A stretch of 64,000 bases of DNA from Roseomonas sp. (GTDB taxonomy: Bacteria > Pseudomonadota > Alphaproteobacteria > Acetobacterales > Acetobacteraceae), in NCBI GenBank assembly GCA_020249285.1, contig JADCFX010000009.1, forward strand, positions 54,996 through 118,995, read 5' to 3'. The notes below the pieces were generated by a model that saw only the letters and a program-made list of their open reading frames with translations, ran no database searches and had not been told where the DNA came from. Position 1 is the stretch's first letter. Every line of letters starts with the position of its first letter. The position numbers and the translations under genes were made by a program. Below, one piece after another: positions 30,168 through 39,744 of the stretch.

Positions 30168-30182
30168 GGGAAGGGGCGTTTG

Positions 30183-30869
30183 ATGATTGCCGCTCTTGCC
30201 TTTTACGCTTTTGCTGCGGTGCTTATTGGTTCTGCTGTGATGGTGGTGACCAGCCGGAACCCGGTGCATAGCGTGCTGTTCCTGATCCTTGCCTTCTTCA
30301 ATGCGGCGGGTCTGTTTCTGATTGCGGGTGCCGAATTCCTCGCCATGATTTTGGTGATTGTCTATGTCGGCGCGGTTGCGGTACTATTCCTTTTCGTCGT
30401 CATGATGCTGGATATTGATTTCTCGCGGCTGCGGGAAGGCTTCCAACGTTATGCGCCCGTTGGCGCGCTGATCGGCCTGGTGCTGCTGGTGCAATTGGTG
30501 ATGGTCATGATCGGCTGGCGCATGGCGCCTGGGGCGATGGCGCTCAGGTTGAATGAAACGCCATCTGATCTCCCCAATGCTGAGGCGCTCGGGCGCATTC
30601 TCTACACCGATTATATTTATCTGTTTCAGGGCTGCGGCCTGATCTTGCTGGTCGCGATGATTGGCGCCATTGTGCTGACCTTGCGCGACAAGCCCAATTC
30701 CAAGCGCCAGAATATCGCGGAACAGATCGCGCGTGCTGGGTCCGTCAGCAATGTTGCGGTGCCGACTGGCGCCGGGCTGAAGCAGCTTGGTATCCGTCGC
30801 CCGCCATTGCCTGAGGAAGCCGCGCCCAAGCCCATTGAGCATCACCATGGCCATGGGGGGCATCATTAG
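30183..30869 (+). CDS. nuoJ: NADH-quinone oxidoreductase subunit J
   Basis: 228-residue ND6-type membrane subunit with five helices in the first 165 residues. The conserved [20 protein letters not shown] helix contains the pi-bulge region used in coupling. Past residue 170 there is a hydrophilic tail ending in a histidine-rich stretch, HHHGHGGHH. Such tails occur in some alphaproteobacterial NuoJ but this one could bind metal. I use ATG 30183 behind GGAAGGGG; TTG 30180 is an alternative. Confidence 0.95.
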   Translation: MIAALAFYAFAAVLIGSAVMVVTSRNPVHSVLFLILAFFNAAGLFLIAGAEFLAMILVIVYVGAVAVLFLFVVMMLDIDFSRLREGFQRYAPVGALIGLVLLVQLVMVMIGWRMAPGAMALRLNETPSDLPNAEALGRILYTDYIYLFQGCGLILLVAMIGAIVLTLRDKPNSKRQNIAEQIARAGSVSNVAVPTGAGLKQLGIRRPPLPEEAAPKPIEHHHGHGGHH

Positions 30870-30870
30870 G

Positions 30871-31179
30871 ATGAACATTGGCCTGGAGCATTTCCTGACC
30901 GTGGCGGCGATCCTTTTCGTCCTCGGTGTTTTCGGGATCTTTCTGAACCGTAAGAATGTGATTGTCATTCTGATGTCGGTGGAATTGATCCTGCTGTCGG
31001 TCAATCTGAATCTGGTCGCCTTTTCCGCGCATCTGAATGACCTTGCGGGCCAGGTCTTTGCCATGTTCATCCTGACTGTCGCGGCGGCTGAGGCCGCGAT
31101 TGGCCTTGCCATTCTTGTTGTTTACTTCCGCAACCGCGGTTCGATTGAGGTCGAGGATATCTCGACCCTGAAGGGTTAG
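30871..31179 (+). CDS. nuoK: NADH-quinone oxidoreductase subunit K
   Basis: 102-residue ND4L-type subunit with three transmembrane helices. The conserved membrane Glu residues are in [13 protein letters not shown] and [11 protein letters not shown], both required for proton pumping in the family. It starts at ATG 30871, one base after nuoJ ends. Confidence 0.97.
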   Translation: MNIGLEHFLTVAAILFVLGVFGIFLNRKNVIVILMSVELILLSVNLNLVAFSAHLNDLAGQVFAMFILTVAAAEAAIGLAILVVYFRNRGSIEVEDISTLKG

Positions 31180-31183
31180 CGCG

Positions 31184-33094
31184 ATGTTTGTCGGCGCCGT
31201 TTTCTTCCCGCTGCTGGGTGCGACCATTGCGGGCTTCTTTGGTCGCTGGATTGGCGACAAGGCTTCGCAATGGGTGACCGTTCTTTGCATGGCGCTGGCC
31301 GCCATTTGCGGTGTGGCTGCCTTCATTGAAGTGGCCTTGGGCCATGCGCCGCAAACCCTGGTGCTGCTGCGCTTCCTGGATGTGGGGTCCTTCGGGCTGG
31401 ATTGGGCGCTGCGTTATGACACGCTGAGTGTTGTCATGGTGGCGATGGTCACCTGCATTTCCACGCTGATCCATCTTTATAGCGTTGGCTATATGTCGCA
31501 TGACCCGACGACGCCACGCTTCTTTGCCTATCTGTCGTTGTTCACCTTCATGATGTTGATGCTGGTGACAGCGGATAATCTGGTGCAGTTGTTCTTCGGC
31601 TGGGAAGGCGTTGGCCTCGCTTCCTATTTGCTGATTGGCTATTGGTATGAAAAGGAAAGCGCCTGTGCGGCGGCGATGAAGGCCTTCATTGTCAATCGCG
31701 TGGGTGATCTGTTCTTTATGCTGGGGCTCTGCCTGACCTTTTGGGTTTTCGGTTCCATCGAATTCAGCGAGATTTTTGGCGCGATTGACCAGCACAAGGA
31801 TGCGCGCTTCGCCGGCTTGCCGGCATTTGAGGTGATTTGCATCCTGCTCTTCCTCGGCGCCTGCGGGAAATCGGCGCAGCTTGGCCTGCACACCTGGCTG
31901 CCGGATGCGATGGAAGGGCCTACGCCGGTTTCCGCGCTGATCCATGCCGCTACAATGGTGACCGCCGGCGTCTTCCTGGTGGCGCGCATGTCGCCAGTGT
32001 TTGAATATGCGCCGACAGCCTTGGCCATCGTAACCGTGGTAGGCGCTTCAACCGCGCTATTTGCCGCGACCATTGGCTGCGTGCAGAACGATATCAAGCG
32101 CATCATCGCCTATTCCACCTGTTCGCAGCTTGGCTATATGTTCTTTGCCGCAGGGGTTGGTGCCTATCAGGGCGCAGTGTTCCATTTGTTCACCCATGCC
32201 TTCTTCAAGGCGCTACTGTTCCTGTCTGCCGGTGCGGTCATTCATGCCATGTCCGAAGAACAGGATATCCGCAAAATGGGCGGCATCTGGAAGAAGATCC
32301 CGGTGACCTATGCGGTGATGTGGATCGGCTCACTCGCGCTCGCGGGCGTGCCTTACTTCGCTGGCTATTATTCCAAGGATTTCGTGCTGGAAGCGGCTTT
32401 TGCGGCGCATTCCGGGGTTGGGATGTATGCCTTTTTCTGCGGCTTGCTCGCCGCCTTCCTGACTGCCTTCTATTCCTGGCGGCTCTTGATCCTGACCTTC
32501 CATGGCGCGCCGCGGGCGGATCATCACACCATGGAACATGTGCATGAAAGCCCGCTGGTGATGCTGGTGCCGCTGCTGCTGCTGGCGGTGGGCGCGGTAT
32601 TTGCGGGGGCGGTTTTCGCGCCTTCCTTCATCGGCCATCACTGGGAAGAATTCTGGAACGGCGCGATCGTGAATGCGCCACATAATCACATCATGCATCA
32701 CGTGCATGAAGTGCCCGGCTGGGTGCCGCTGGCGCCAACCATTGTTGGCCTTTCTGGCATCGCACTGGCCTATGTGATGTATATGTTCGCGCCAAGTCTG
32801 CCTGGTGCGCTGGCCCGTGCGTTTCCTGGGGTGCATCGGTTCCTGCTCAACAAATGGTATTTTGATGAGCTTTATGACGCGATCTTTGTCCGCCCCGCGC
32901 AGGCTTTGGCGCGTGGGTTTTGGAAGATTGGCGATGTGCGGATCATTGATGGCGTGCCCAATGGTCTTGCGGCATCGGTGGCCGGTGCGGCGCGGCAAGC
33001 CGTTGCGCTGCAAACTGGGCGGGTTGCCAGCTACGCCTTCACCATGATTGTGGGGCTTGTTGTGCTTGTTTCTCTGCTGCTGTTCGGGGGCTGA
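31184..33094 (+). CDS. nuoL: NADH-quinone oxidoreductase subunit L
   Basis: 636-residue antiporter-like (ND5) distal subunit with about 16 helices. Signatures: FFGWEGVGLASYLLIGYWY (Glu144-type), GKSAQLGLHTWLPDAMEGPT, HAATMVTAGVF and HLFTHAFFKALLFLSAG (key Lys/His). The C-terminal region carries the lateral helix expected for ND5. A His-rich loop, APHNHIMHHVHEVPG, faces the surface. It starts at ATG 31184, 4 bp past nuoK. Confidence 0.98.
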   Translation: MFVGAVFFPLLGATIAGFFGRWIGDKASQWVTVLCMALAAICGVAAFIEVALGHAPQTLVLLRFLDVGSFGLDWALRYDTLSVVMVAMVTCISTLIHLYSVGYMSHDPTTPRFFAYLSLFTFMMLMLVTADNLVQLFFGWEGVGLASYLLIGYWYEKESACAAAMKAFIVNRVGDLFFMLGLCLTFWVFGSIEFSEIFGAIDQHKDARFAGLPAFEVICILLFLGACGKSAQLGLHTWLPDAMEGPTPVSALIHAATMVTAGVFLVARMSPVFEYAPTALAIVTVVGASTALFAATIGCVQNDIKRIIAYSTCSQLGYMFFAAGVGAYQGAVFHLFTHAFFKALLFLSAGAVIHAMSEEQDIRKMGGIWKKIPVTYAVMWIGSLALAGVPYFAGYYSKDFVLEAAFAAHSGVGMYAFFCGLLAAFLTAFYSWRLLILTFHGAPRADHHTMEHVHESPLVMLVPLLLLAVGAVFAGAVFAPSFIGHHWEEFWNGAIVNAPHNHIMHHVHEVPGWVPLAPTIVGLSGIALAYVMYMFAPSLPGALARAFPGVHRFLLNKWYFDELYDAIFVRPAQALARGFWKIGDVRIIDGVPNGLAASVAGAARQAVALQTGRVASYAFTMIVGLVVLVSLLLFGG

Positions 33095-33096
33095 AG

Positions 33097-34608
33097 ATGA
33101 ATAGCGTCGGTTTCCCCTTGCTCAGCTTGCTGACTTTCCTCCCCTTGGCGGGGGTGGCGATTATCCTTGCAATTCGGGGTGATGAACAAACAGTCGCAAG
33201 TAACGCGCGCTGGACTGCCCTTTGGACCAGCCTGATCACCTTCATGCTGTCCCTGGTTCTGTGGTTCCGCTTCGACAAGAATGAGGCGGAGTTCCAGTTC
33301 GTCGAAAGGCTTGATTGGCTCTCGGATTTTGGCGTGACCTATCACATGGGCGTGGATGGCATTTCCGTGCTGTTCGTCCTGCTCGCCACGCTGCTGACAC
33401 CCATCTGCATCCTGTCTTCCTGGGAAGCGGTGCAGAACCGGGTGCGCGAATATATGATCGCCTTCCTGATCCTTGAGACCATGATGGTCGGCATGTTCTG
33501 CGCGCTGGACTTCGTGGTGTTCTACATCTTCTTCGAAGGTGTGCTGATCCCGATGTTCCTGATCATCGGCGTATGGGGCGGGCAGCGGCGCGTTTATGCG
33601 GCCTTCAAGCTGTTCCTTTACACGCTGCTTGGCTCAGTCCTCATGCTGCTGGCCATTCTGCTGCTTTGGTACAAGGCCGGCACCACCGATATTGTGGAGC
33701 TATTCACCCTCACCATACCGCCATCGCTGCAAACCTGGATATTCCTGGCCTTCTTCGCATCCTTCGCCGTCAAGGTGCCTATGTGGCCAGTGCATACCTG
33801 GTTGCCGGATGCGCATGTGGAAGCGCCAACGGCGGGCTCCGTCATTCTGGCGGGTGTGTTGTTGAAGATGGGCGCCTACGGGTTCCTTCGCTTCAGCCTG
33901 CCCTTGCTGCCGGTGGCGAGTGCGGAATTCGCGCCCTGGATTTTCGCGCTTTCCATCGTCGCCATTGTCTATACCTCGCTGGTGGCACTCGCCCAGGAAG
34001 ATATGAAGAAGCTGATCGCTTATTCGTCAGTGGCGCATATGGGTATCGTCACGCTTGGTATCTTCACCTTCACGCAGCAAGGTCTTTCGGGCGCGCTATT
34101 CACCATGCTGTCGCATGGTGTCGTCTCCAGCGCGCTGTTCCTTTGTGTGGGCGTTTTGTATGACCGGGTGCATTCGCGCGAAATTATGCGTTACGGGGGT
34201 GTCGCGAAAATCATGCCGGCCTATGCGCTGGTATTCATGCTGTTCACCATGGCCTCAGTCGCGTTGCCTGGGCTTGCCGGCTTCCCCGGTGAATTGCTGG
34301 TGATCCTGGGCGCCTGGAAGGTGAACCCTTGGGTCGCCTTTGGTGCAGCACTCGGCATGATCCTGGGCGCTGCCTATATGCTTTACCTCTACCGCCGCGT
34401 TGTTTTCGGGCGCATTACGCGGGATGATTTGCGCGGCCTGCTGGATCTTTCGCCACGCGAATATGCGGTTTTCGCACCGCTGATCGTGCTGACGATTTGG
34501 ATGGGTATTTATCCGCAAAGCTTCCTTTCCTTCTTTGAAGCCTCCGTCGCGGCCCTGGTGGAACGGCATCACGCAGCGCTCGGCGCGGCACGGCTCGCGG
34601 GGTTGTAA
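33097..34608 (+). CDS. nuoM: NADH-quinone oxidoreductase subunit M
   Basis: 503-residue antiporter-like (ND4) subunit with 14 predicted helices. Evidence: FVVFYIFFEGVLIPMFLIIG (Glu of helix 5), VKVPMWPVHTWLPDAHVEAP, and AYSSVAHMGIVTLG. It starts at ATG 33097, 2 bp after nuoL. nuoN follows after 4 bp. Confidence 0.98.
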   Translation: MNSVGFPLLSLLTFLPLAGVAIILAIRGDEQTVASNARWTALWTSLITFMLSLVLWFRFDKNEAEFQFVERLDWLSDFGVTYHMGVDGISVLFVLLATLLTPICILSSWEAVQNRVREYMIAFLILETMMVGMFCALDFVVFYIFFEGVLIPMFLIIGVWGGQRRVYAAFKLFLYTLLGSVLMLLAILLLWYKAGTTDIVELFTLTIPPSLQTWIFLAFFASFAVKVPMWPVHTWLPDAHVEAPTAGSVILAGVLLKMGAYGFLRFSLPLLPVASAEFAPWIFALSIVAIVYTSLVALAQEDMKKLIAYSSVAHMGIVTLGIFTFTQQGLSGALFTMLSHGVVSSALFLCVGVLYDRVHSREIMRYGGVAKIMPAYALVFMLFTMASVALPGLAGFPGELLVILGAWKVNPWVAFGAALGMILGAAYMLYLYRRVVFGRITRDDLRGLLDLSPREYAVFAPLIVLTIWMGIYPQSFLSFFEASVAALVERHHAALGAARLAGL

Positions 34609-34612
34609 GGTC

Positions 34613-36034
34613 ATGAACTGGATGCTCGCCCTGCCCGAGATTGTGCTGGCCTGCGCTGGCCTGGCCATTCTGATGATTGGTGTGCTGCCGCGGCAGAACA
34701 TGTTCTTCGGCTGCACCATGGCCTCGATTGGCGCGCTGGTAGTCACTGCCGCGCTGGTGCTGACCGTGCCGGATGGCACTGGCTTTTCCGGTCAGGTGAT
34801 TTCCGATGGCTTCGCGCGCTTCATGAAGCTGCTGGTGCTTCTGGGTGCGGCCATCGGCATGCTGATGGCGCTGGATTTCAATACGCGCGAAGGGCTCGAT
34901 CGCTTCGAATATCCGGTGCTGTTGCTATTCGCCACACTCGGCATGCTGATCATGCTCAGTGCGAATGATTTCATGACCGTCTATATCGGCTTGGAATTGC
35001 TTTCGCTCAGCCTTTATGTGGTCGCGGCCTTTCATCGGGATAATGAGCAATCTGCCGAAGCCGGCTTGAAATACTTTGTGCTGGGTGCCTTGGCATCGGG
35101 CCTGTTCCTTTATGGCGCGTCGTTGGTTTATGGCTTTGCCGGCACCACCAGTTTTGAACGCATCGCGCAGGCATTGCTCGACCCCGCGGGCCGCAGCCAG
35201 GGGCTGACGGTTGGGCTCATCTTCATCCTGGCTGGTCTTGCCTTCAAGGTTTCCGCCGTGCCGTTTCATATGTGGACGCCCGATGTCTATGAAGGCGCAC
35301 CCACACCCGTGACGGCGTTCTTCGCGGCAGCCCCGAAAGTGGCGGCGATTGCCTTGCTCACCCGCGTCCTGGCCGGGCCTTTCGCGGAACTCGCCGCGCA
35401 ATGGCAGCAGGTGATCGTTTTGATGTCACTCGCTTCCATGGTGCTTGGCGCGCTCGCCGCCGTTGGGCAGCGCGATATCAAGCGGCTGATGGCCTATTCC
35501 TCCATCGGTCATATTGGCTATGCGCTGATGGGCCTTGCGGTGGCGAGTGACGAAGGCCTCCATGGCCTCATAGTTTATATGGCGATCTACCTTGCCATGA
35601 ATCTAGGCGCCTTTGCGGTGCTGATCGCCATGCGCCGTCAAGGCAAGGCCGTGTCGCGCATTGAAGATCTGGCCGGGCTTGGCAAGACCGATCCTGCCAT
35701 GGCGATGTGGATGACAGTCTTCATGTTCTCCATGGCTGGCATCCCGCCACTCGCGGGGTTCTTCGGTAAGCTTTATGTCTTTCTTGCCGCGGTGCAGGGC
35801 GGCTTCTGGACGCTTGCGGTTGTTGGCGTGCTGACCTCGGTGATTTCGGCCTTTTATTATCTGCGCGTCGTCAAGGTGATGTATTTCGATGACGTGCAAG
35901 CGCCGCTCGATGCGCGCCCGCAGACGCTGACGATGGTGATGGGCATTTCCGGCATTTTCACCACGCTGTTCTTCATCATGCCCGCCCCATTGGTGCGCGC
36001 GGCGCAAGAAGCGGTTTCCGCGCTGCTCGGCTAA
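34613..36034 (+). CDS. nuoN: NADH-quinone oxidoreductase subunit N
   Basis: 473-residue antiporter-like (ND2) subunit with about 14 helices. Evidence: YIGLELLSLSLYVVAAFHRD, FKVSAVPFHMWTPDVYEGAP and AYSSIGHIGYALMGL. I start at ATG 34613 (MNWMLALPEIVLA) rather than an in-frame codon inside nuoM. It is the last structural gene of complex I. birA follows after 26 bp with no terminator in between. Confidence 0.97.
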   Translation: MNWMLALPEIVLACAGLAILMIGVLPRQNMFFGCTMASIGALVVTAALVLTVPDGTGFSGQVISDGFARFMKLLVLLGAAIGMLMALDFNTREGLDRFEYPVLLLFATLGMLIMLSANDFMTVYIGLELLSLSLYVVAAFHRDNEQSAEAGLKYFVLGALASGLFLYGASLVYGFAGTTSFERIAQALLDPAGRSQGLTVGLIFILAGLAFKVSAVPFHMWTPDVYEGAPTPVTAFFAAAPKVAAIALLTRVLAGPFAELAAQWQQVIVLMSLASMVLGALAAVGQRDIKRLMAYSSIGHIGYALMGLAVASDEGLHGLIVYMAIYLAMNLGAFAVLIAMRRQGKAVSRIEDLAGLGKTDPAMAMWMTVFMFSMAGIPPLAGFFGKLYVFLAAVQGGFWTLAVVGVLTSVISAFYYLRVVKVMYFDDVQAPLDARPQTLTMVMGISGIFTTLFFIMPAPLVRAAQEAVSALLG

Positions 36035-36060
36035 TGCCGGGCGCGCGGCGGTAAGCGCGC

Positions 36061-36783
36061 GTGAAGTTTCGCCTTGAATGTCATGAGGTGCTGGAAAGCA
36101 CCTCCTCACTTGTGAAACAGCGCGCCGAAGAAGCTGCCGCTGAAGGCTTGGCTATTCAGGCGCTCCGCCAAAGCGCGGGCAGGGGAAGGCAGGGAAGGGG
36201 GTGGGCTAGCCCCGCGGGCAATCTGTACCTTTCTGTGTTGTTACGGCCTGAAGTGCCGCTGCGTGAGGCACCGCAATGGTCCTTTGTGGCGGCTGTGGCG
36301 CTCGCGGAAACACTCACCGCGCTATTGCCGGAAGCAGCGGCGCTCAAACTGAAATGGCCGAATGATCTGCTGCTGCAAGGCGCCAAGGCAGCGGGCATTT
36401 TGGTGGAAACCGGTGTAGCCACGAATAACGCGCTCGATTGGATTTGCATCGGCATGGGCGTGAATATCGCCACCAAACCCAGCCTGGCGGATCGGCCCAC
36501 CGCCGGCCTTGCGGAATACTTGGGCGCCCCCCCGGCGCCGGCAGCCGTGGCGCAAAGCCTGCTGGAAAGGTTGGCGCATTGGCATGGCGTCAGGCTGAAA
36601 CAGGGCTTTGCGCCCATCCGCGATGCCTGGTTGCGCCATGCGCCTACCATGGGTGCGCCCGTATCAGTAAAACGCGATGGTGCGCTAATCGTAGGCAACT
36701 TTGCCGGGTTGTCGCCCGAAGGCGGGTTGCTGCTTGCCAAAGACGGCAAAGTTCAGCTTATTCTGGCCGGGGAGATCATTTGA
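36061..36783 (+). CDS. birA: Biotin--[acetyl-CoA-carboxylase] ligase
   Basis: 240-residue group-I biotin protein ligase that makes biotinyl-AMP and attaches biotin to carboxylase carrier domains. The biotin/ATP loop is AGRGRQGRGWASPAGNLYLS, then LKWPNDLLLQGAKAAGILVE with the catalytic Lys, and the C-terminal SH3-like domain. There is no N-terminal DNA-binding domain, so it is not a repressor. It starts at GTG 36061 with a weak ribosome site, probably coupled to nuoN read-through. The nuo-birA-coaX-rnj order is common in alphaproteobacteria. Confidence 0.93.
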   Translation: MKFRLECHEVLESTSSLVKQRAEEAAAEGLAIQALRQSAGRGRQGRGWASPAGNLYLSVLLRPEVPLREAPQWSFVAAVALAETLTALLPEAAALKLKWPNDLLLQGAKAAGILVETGVATNNALDWICIGMGVNIATKPSLADRPTAGLAEYLGAPPAPAAVAQSLLERLAHWHGVRLKQGFAPIRDAWLRHAPTMGAPVSVKRDGALIVGNFAGLSPEGGLLLAKDGKVQLILAGEII

Positions 36784-36786
36784 CCC

Positions 36787-37605
36787 ATGCTACTCGCCAT
36801 TGATGCAGGCAATACCAATGTCGTTTTTGCAGTCCATGACGGACAGGAATGGCGCGGGCGCTGGCGTATTGCCACGCGCCCAGACAGCACTTCGGATGAA
36901 TATGCGGTCTGGCTGCTGACGCTGTTTCAACACGCCGGCTTGAAGCCCAATGATATCCTACGCTGCGTTATCGGCACTGTAGTGCCAGCCGCACTTTACA
37001 ATCTGCGCCGGCTTTGCCGTGAATGGATGGATTGCGAGCCGCTGATCGCGCGCGCGCCGCTCGATTGGGGGTTTGATATTCGCGTGGATCGGCCAGAAGA
37101 AGTCGGCGCCGACCGCCTGCTGAATGCGCTCGCCGCGCATACCCGTTATGGTGGGCCGTTGATTGTGATTGATTTCGGCACCGCCACCACCTTCGATGTG
37201 GTGCATAGCGATGGGTCCTATCTGGGCGGCGCGATTTCGCCCGGCATCAATCTTTCCATCGAAGCGCTGCATAAGGCGGCTGCCAGGCTGCCGCGCATTG
37301 GCATTGGCCGCCCGCAATCCGTGATTGGTCGCGCTACCGTGCCCGCCATGCAATCCGGCATCTATTGGGGCTATGTCGGCCTGGTGGAAGGCATTGTATC
37401 TCGCATCAAGGCGGAATATGGCGGGCCCATGAAGGTCATCGGCACGGGCGGCCTTGCCCCGCTATTCGCCGAAGGGACCCTTGTCATTGAAAGAACCGAT
37501 CCCGACATAACCTTAGAAGGGTTGCGCCTGCTGGCCGAGCGCAATCCTTCTTCTGTCTTCCACCAGAGCGCGCTCCGCGATCCCCTCAGATCGGATTCTG
37601 ATTAG
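36787..37605 (+). CDS. coaX: Type III pantothenate kinase
   Basis: 272-residue CoaX, first step of coenzyme A synthesis and insensitive to CoA feedback. It begins [19 protein letters not shown] (phosphate-1, DAGNT motif). [12 protein letters not shown] follows, then [13 protein letters not shown] (phosphate-2) and [15 protein letters not shown], and the C-terminal GTGGLAPLF. It requires a monovalent cation in the family. It starts at ATG 36787, 3 bp after birA. Confidence 0.96.
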   Translation: MLLAIDAGNTNVVFAVHDGQEWRGRWRIATRPDSTSDEYAVWLLTLFQHAGLKPNDILRCVIGTVVPAALYNLRRLCREWMDCEPLIARAPLDWGFDIRVDRPEEVGADRLLNALAAHTRYGGPLIVIDFGTATTFDVVHSDGSYLGGAISPGINLSIEALHKAAARLPRIGIGRPQSVIGRATVPAMQSGIYWGYVGLVEGIVSRIKAEYGGPMKVIGTGGLAPLFAEGTLVIERTDPDITLEGLRLLAERNPSSVFHQSALRDPLRSDSD

Positions 37606-37609
37606 CACC

Positions 37610-39256
37610 ATGAATGTCATGACCGGCGATCTTGCCTTTATCCCGCTGGGCGGGACGGGTGAGATCGGAATGAACCTTAATGTCTATCGCTGTGATGGCG
37701 CCTTGCTGGCGGTGGATTGCGGGCTTGGCTTCGCCGGGCCGGATCAGCCGGAAGCCGATGTCATGGTGCCGGATGCCGCTTGGCTTGCTGAGAATCGCGG
37801 CGCCTTGCTTGGCCTGATCATCACCCATGCGCATGAAGACCATATCGGCGCGGTGGTGCATCTGTGGCGGCAATTGCGCTGCCCCATCTATGGCACGGCC
37901 TTCGTGCTTTCCGTGCTGCGCCGCAAGCTTGGTGAAGCCGGCATGATCCATGAAGTGCGCTTGCTGGAATTGCCGCCCGGTGGGCGCGTGAAGCTTGGCC
38001 CGTTTGATTGCAGTTTCATCTCCGTGACGCATTCCATCCCGGAAGCCCAGGCGCTGGTGCTGCGCACGCCCTATGGCCTGGTGCTGCATACGGGTGATTG
38101 GAAGCTGGACCCCACGCCACTGATCGGCGCGCCCATCGATGAGGGGGCGTTTGAGCAGCTTGGCGCAGAAGGTGTGCTGGCCATGGTCTGTGATTCGACC
38201 AATGCCATGGTTGAAGGCCATTCGGGTAGTGAGGCTGAAGTGCGTGCCTCCCTCACCGAATTGATCAAGGGGCTGAAGGGGCGCATCGCGGTCACCTGCT
38301 TCGCTTCGAATGTTGCGCGGCTTGAAAGCATTGCGGTCGCCGGACGCGCGGCGGGGCGGCAAGTGGCGCTGCTCGGGCGGTCGCTGCGCAATATGGAAGC
38401 CTCGGCGCGGGAATGCGGCTATTTGAAATCCCTCCCGCCCTTTTTGGATGAAGCAGAAGCGGGCTTCCTGCCCGATGATGAAATCCTGCTAATCTGCACC
38501 GGCAGCCAGGGCGAACCCCGTTCCGCCATGGCGAAGATCGCGGAAGACAAGCACCCGGCAATTGCGCTGGGTGAAGGCGATACGGTGATCTTTTCCTCCC
38601 GTCAGATACCGGGAAATGAGGTCGCTATTCAGCGCGTACAGGATGGGCTGGTACGCCGTGGTTGCCGCCTGATTACCGATGAACAGGCCATGGTGCATGT
38701 GTCCGGCCACCCGGCGCGCGAAGAACTGCGCCGCCTATACGCGCTGGTAAAACCGCGCATTGCGGTGCCGGTGCATGGCGAATGGCGGCATATGCAGGAA
38801 CATGCGGATTTGGCGCGCAGCACCGGCGCCAAGCCCATCTTGCTGAATGATGGCGATGTGCTGCGCCTTTCCGGCAATCGGGCTGAGGTGGTGGAAGCTG
38901 TCCCCACTGGCCGCCTTGCCGTGGATGGTGACCGGCTTTTGCCCTTGGATGGAGATGTCATCGCCGCGCGTCGGCGCATGATGTTCAATGGCGTGGTTCT
39001 GGCATCCGTCGCACTGGACCGGCAGGGCAAGGTGCTTGGCGATCCCGTGATCACCGCCCCCGGCCTTTTCGCCGAGCAGGACGCCGAACCTGGGCTGGTT
39101 GCCGCCGAGCTTCGCCGCAGCATTGCCGATCTGCCGGCTGGCTTGCGCGATGATGATGAAACGCTGCGCGAATCGCTACGTGCCGCCTTGCGTAAGGCGC
39201 TGGGGCGGCGCTTCAAGAAGCGGCCCAATGTCGAAATCCACGTGATCAGGGTTTAA
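37610..39256 (+). CDS. rnj: Ribonuclease J
   Basis: 548-residue MBL/beta-CASP nuclease (5'-3' exo- and endoribonuclease) for rRNA maturation and mRNA decay. It begins IPLGGTGEIGMNLNVY. The metal motif is ITHAHEDHIGAV (HxHxDH), then HSIPEAQALV and HTGDWKLDP. The beta-CASP block is VSGHPAREELRRLYALVKP and the third metal region PVHGEWRHM. A C-terminal domain follows. In alphaproteobacteria RNase J coexists with RNase E. It starts at ATG 37610 and is followed by the DUF1467 gene after 3 bp. Confidence 0.95.
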   Translation: MNVMTGDLAFIPLGGTGEIGMNLNVYRCDGALLAVDCGLGFAGPDQPEADVMVPDAAWLAENRGALLGLIITHAHEDHIGAVVHLWRQLRCPIYGTAFVLSVLRRKLGEAGMIHEVRLLELPPGGRVKLGPFDCSFISVTHSIPEAQALVLRTPYGLVLHTGDWKLDPTPLIGAPIDEGAFEQLGAEGVLAMVCDSTNAMVEGHSGSEAEVRASLTELIKGLKGRIAVTCFASNVARLESIAVAGRAAGRQVALLGRSLRNMEASARECGYLKSLPPFLDEAEAGFLPDDEILLICTGSQGEPRSAMAKIAEDKHPAIALGEGDTVIFSSRQIPGNEVAIQRVQDGLVRRGCRLITDEQAMVHVSGHPAREELRRLYALVKPRIAVPVHGEWRHMQEHADLARSTGAKPILLNDGDVLRLSGNRAEVVEAVPTGRLAVDGDRLLPLDGDVIAARRRMMFNGVVLASVALDRQGKVLGDPVITAPGLFAEQDAEPGLVAAELRRSIADLPAGLRDDDETLRESLRAALRKALGRRFKKRPNVEIHVIRV

Positions 39257-39259
39257 GCC

Positions 39260-39523
39260 ATGTCGGTCTTCACCGGCGTCATTATCTATCTGCTGATCTG
39301 GTGGCTCGCGCTGTTCTGCGTGCTCCCGATCGGCACTCGCCCACAATCCCAAGGCAAGATGGAAGAAGGCGGCTGGCGCGGCGCGCCGCAAAAGCATCTG
39401 ATGGGCTGGAAGCTGCTTGGCACCACCGCGCTGGCGGGGGTGATTTGGGGGGCGGTTTGGTGGCTGATTGAAAGCGAATGGCTTTCTTTCCGGACCGGCA
39501 TCCTCGCAATGCCCACCAATTAA
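39260..39523 (+). CDS. DUF1467 family small membrane protein
   Basis: 87 residues with two predicted transmembrane helices (about 6-24 and 50-70). Between them is the family pattern LPIGTRPQSQGKMEEGGWRG, with APQKH just after. The function of the family is unknown. It is the last gene of the nuo-birA-coaX-rnj transcript and lies directly before a strong terminator, the usual alphaproteobacterial position next to rnj or proS. Confidence 0.88.
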   Translation: MSVFTGVIIYLLIWWLALFCVLPIGTRPQSQGKMEEGGWRGAPQKHLMGWKLLGTTALAGVIWGAVWWLIESEWLSFRTGILAMPTN

Positions 39524-39526
39524 GCG

Positions 39527-39553
39527 AAAAACCGACCCTGGGGTCGGTTTTGC
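39527..39553 (+). terminator. Rho-independent terminator of the nuo-to-DUF1467 operon
   Basis: A stem ACCGACC / GGTCGGT with a short CTGG-centred loop is followed by TTTT. The left arm is preceded by AAAAA, so it may work on both strands. It begins 3 bases after the DUF1467 stop. Confidence 0.9.
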
Positions 39554-39590
39554 CTTATGTTCGGGCAATGTCAGTCTGGTAGCCGCTTTT

Positions 39591-39744
39591 TTGACCTTGC
39601 TCATGACTCTTTTTGATTGAGCCTTTGAAGCTGGTCCGCCATCCTAACACTCGAGAGGAGGGTTGGTTCCTTCCTCTACCGTGTGACTGGCGTTTCCTCC
39701 CTAAACTTGGGCCGCTGCCTGATGGTAGCGGCCTTTTCTTTTTT
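39591..39744 (+). ncRNA. Candidate trans-acting sRNA, AbcR / alpha-r15 (suhB RNA)-like
   Basis: In a 402-bp gap without a gene, a TTGACC box (39591-39596) is followed about 35 bases later by a likely RNA of roughly 118 nt ending at an intrinsic terminator (39710-39744). The RNA would fold into a 5' hairpin with stem AGAGGA / TCCTCT extended by ACAC / GTGT (about 39648-39684). A single-stranded stretch TTTCCTCCCTAAACTTG (39693-39709) follows, then the terminator stem. CCTCC-type anti-Shine-Dalgarno stretches before a GC-rich terminator are the hallmark of the Hfq-dependent alpha-r15/AbcR family as I remember it. The exact 5' end and the -10 (TTGATT-like) are uncertain, so the coordinates include the promoter. 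Confidence 0.6.
39710..39744 (+). terminator. Rho-independent terminator of the candidate sRNA
   Basis: 10-bp stem GGCCGCTGCC / GGTAGCGGCC (one G-T pair) with TGAT loop, followed by TTTTCTTTTTT. Nothing coding precedes it on this strand for 186 bp, so it must end either an RNA gene or read-through from the operon upstream. Confidence 0.9.
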
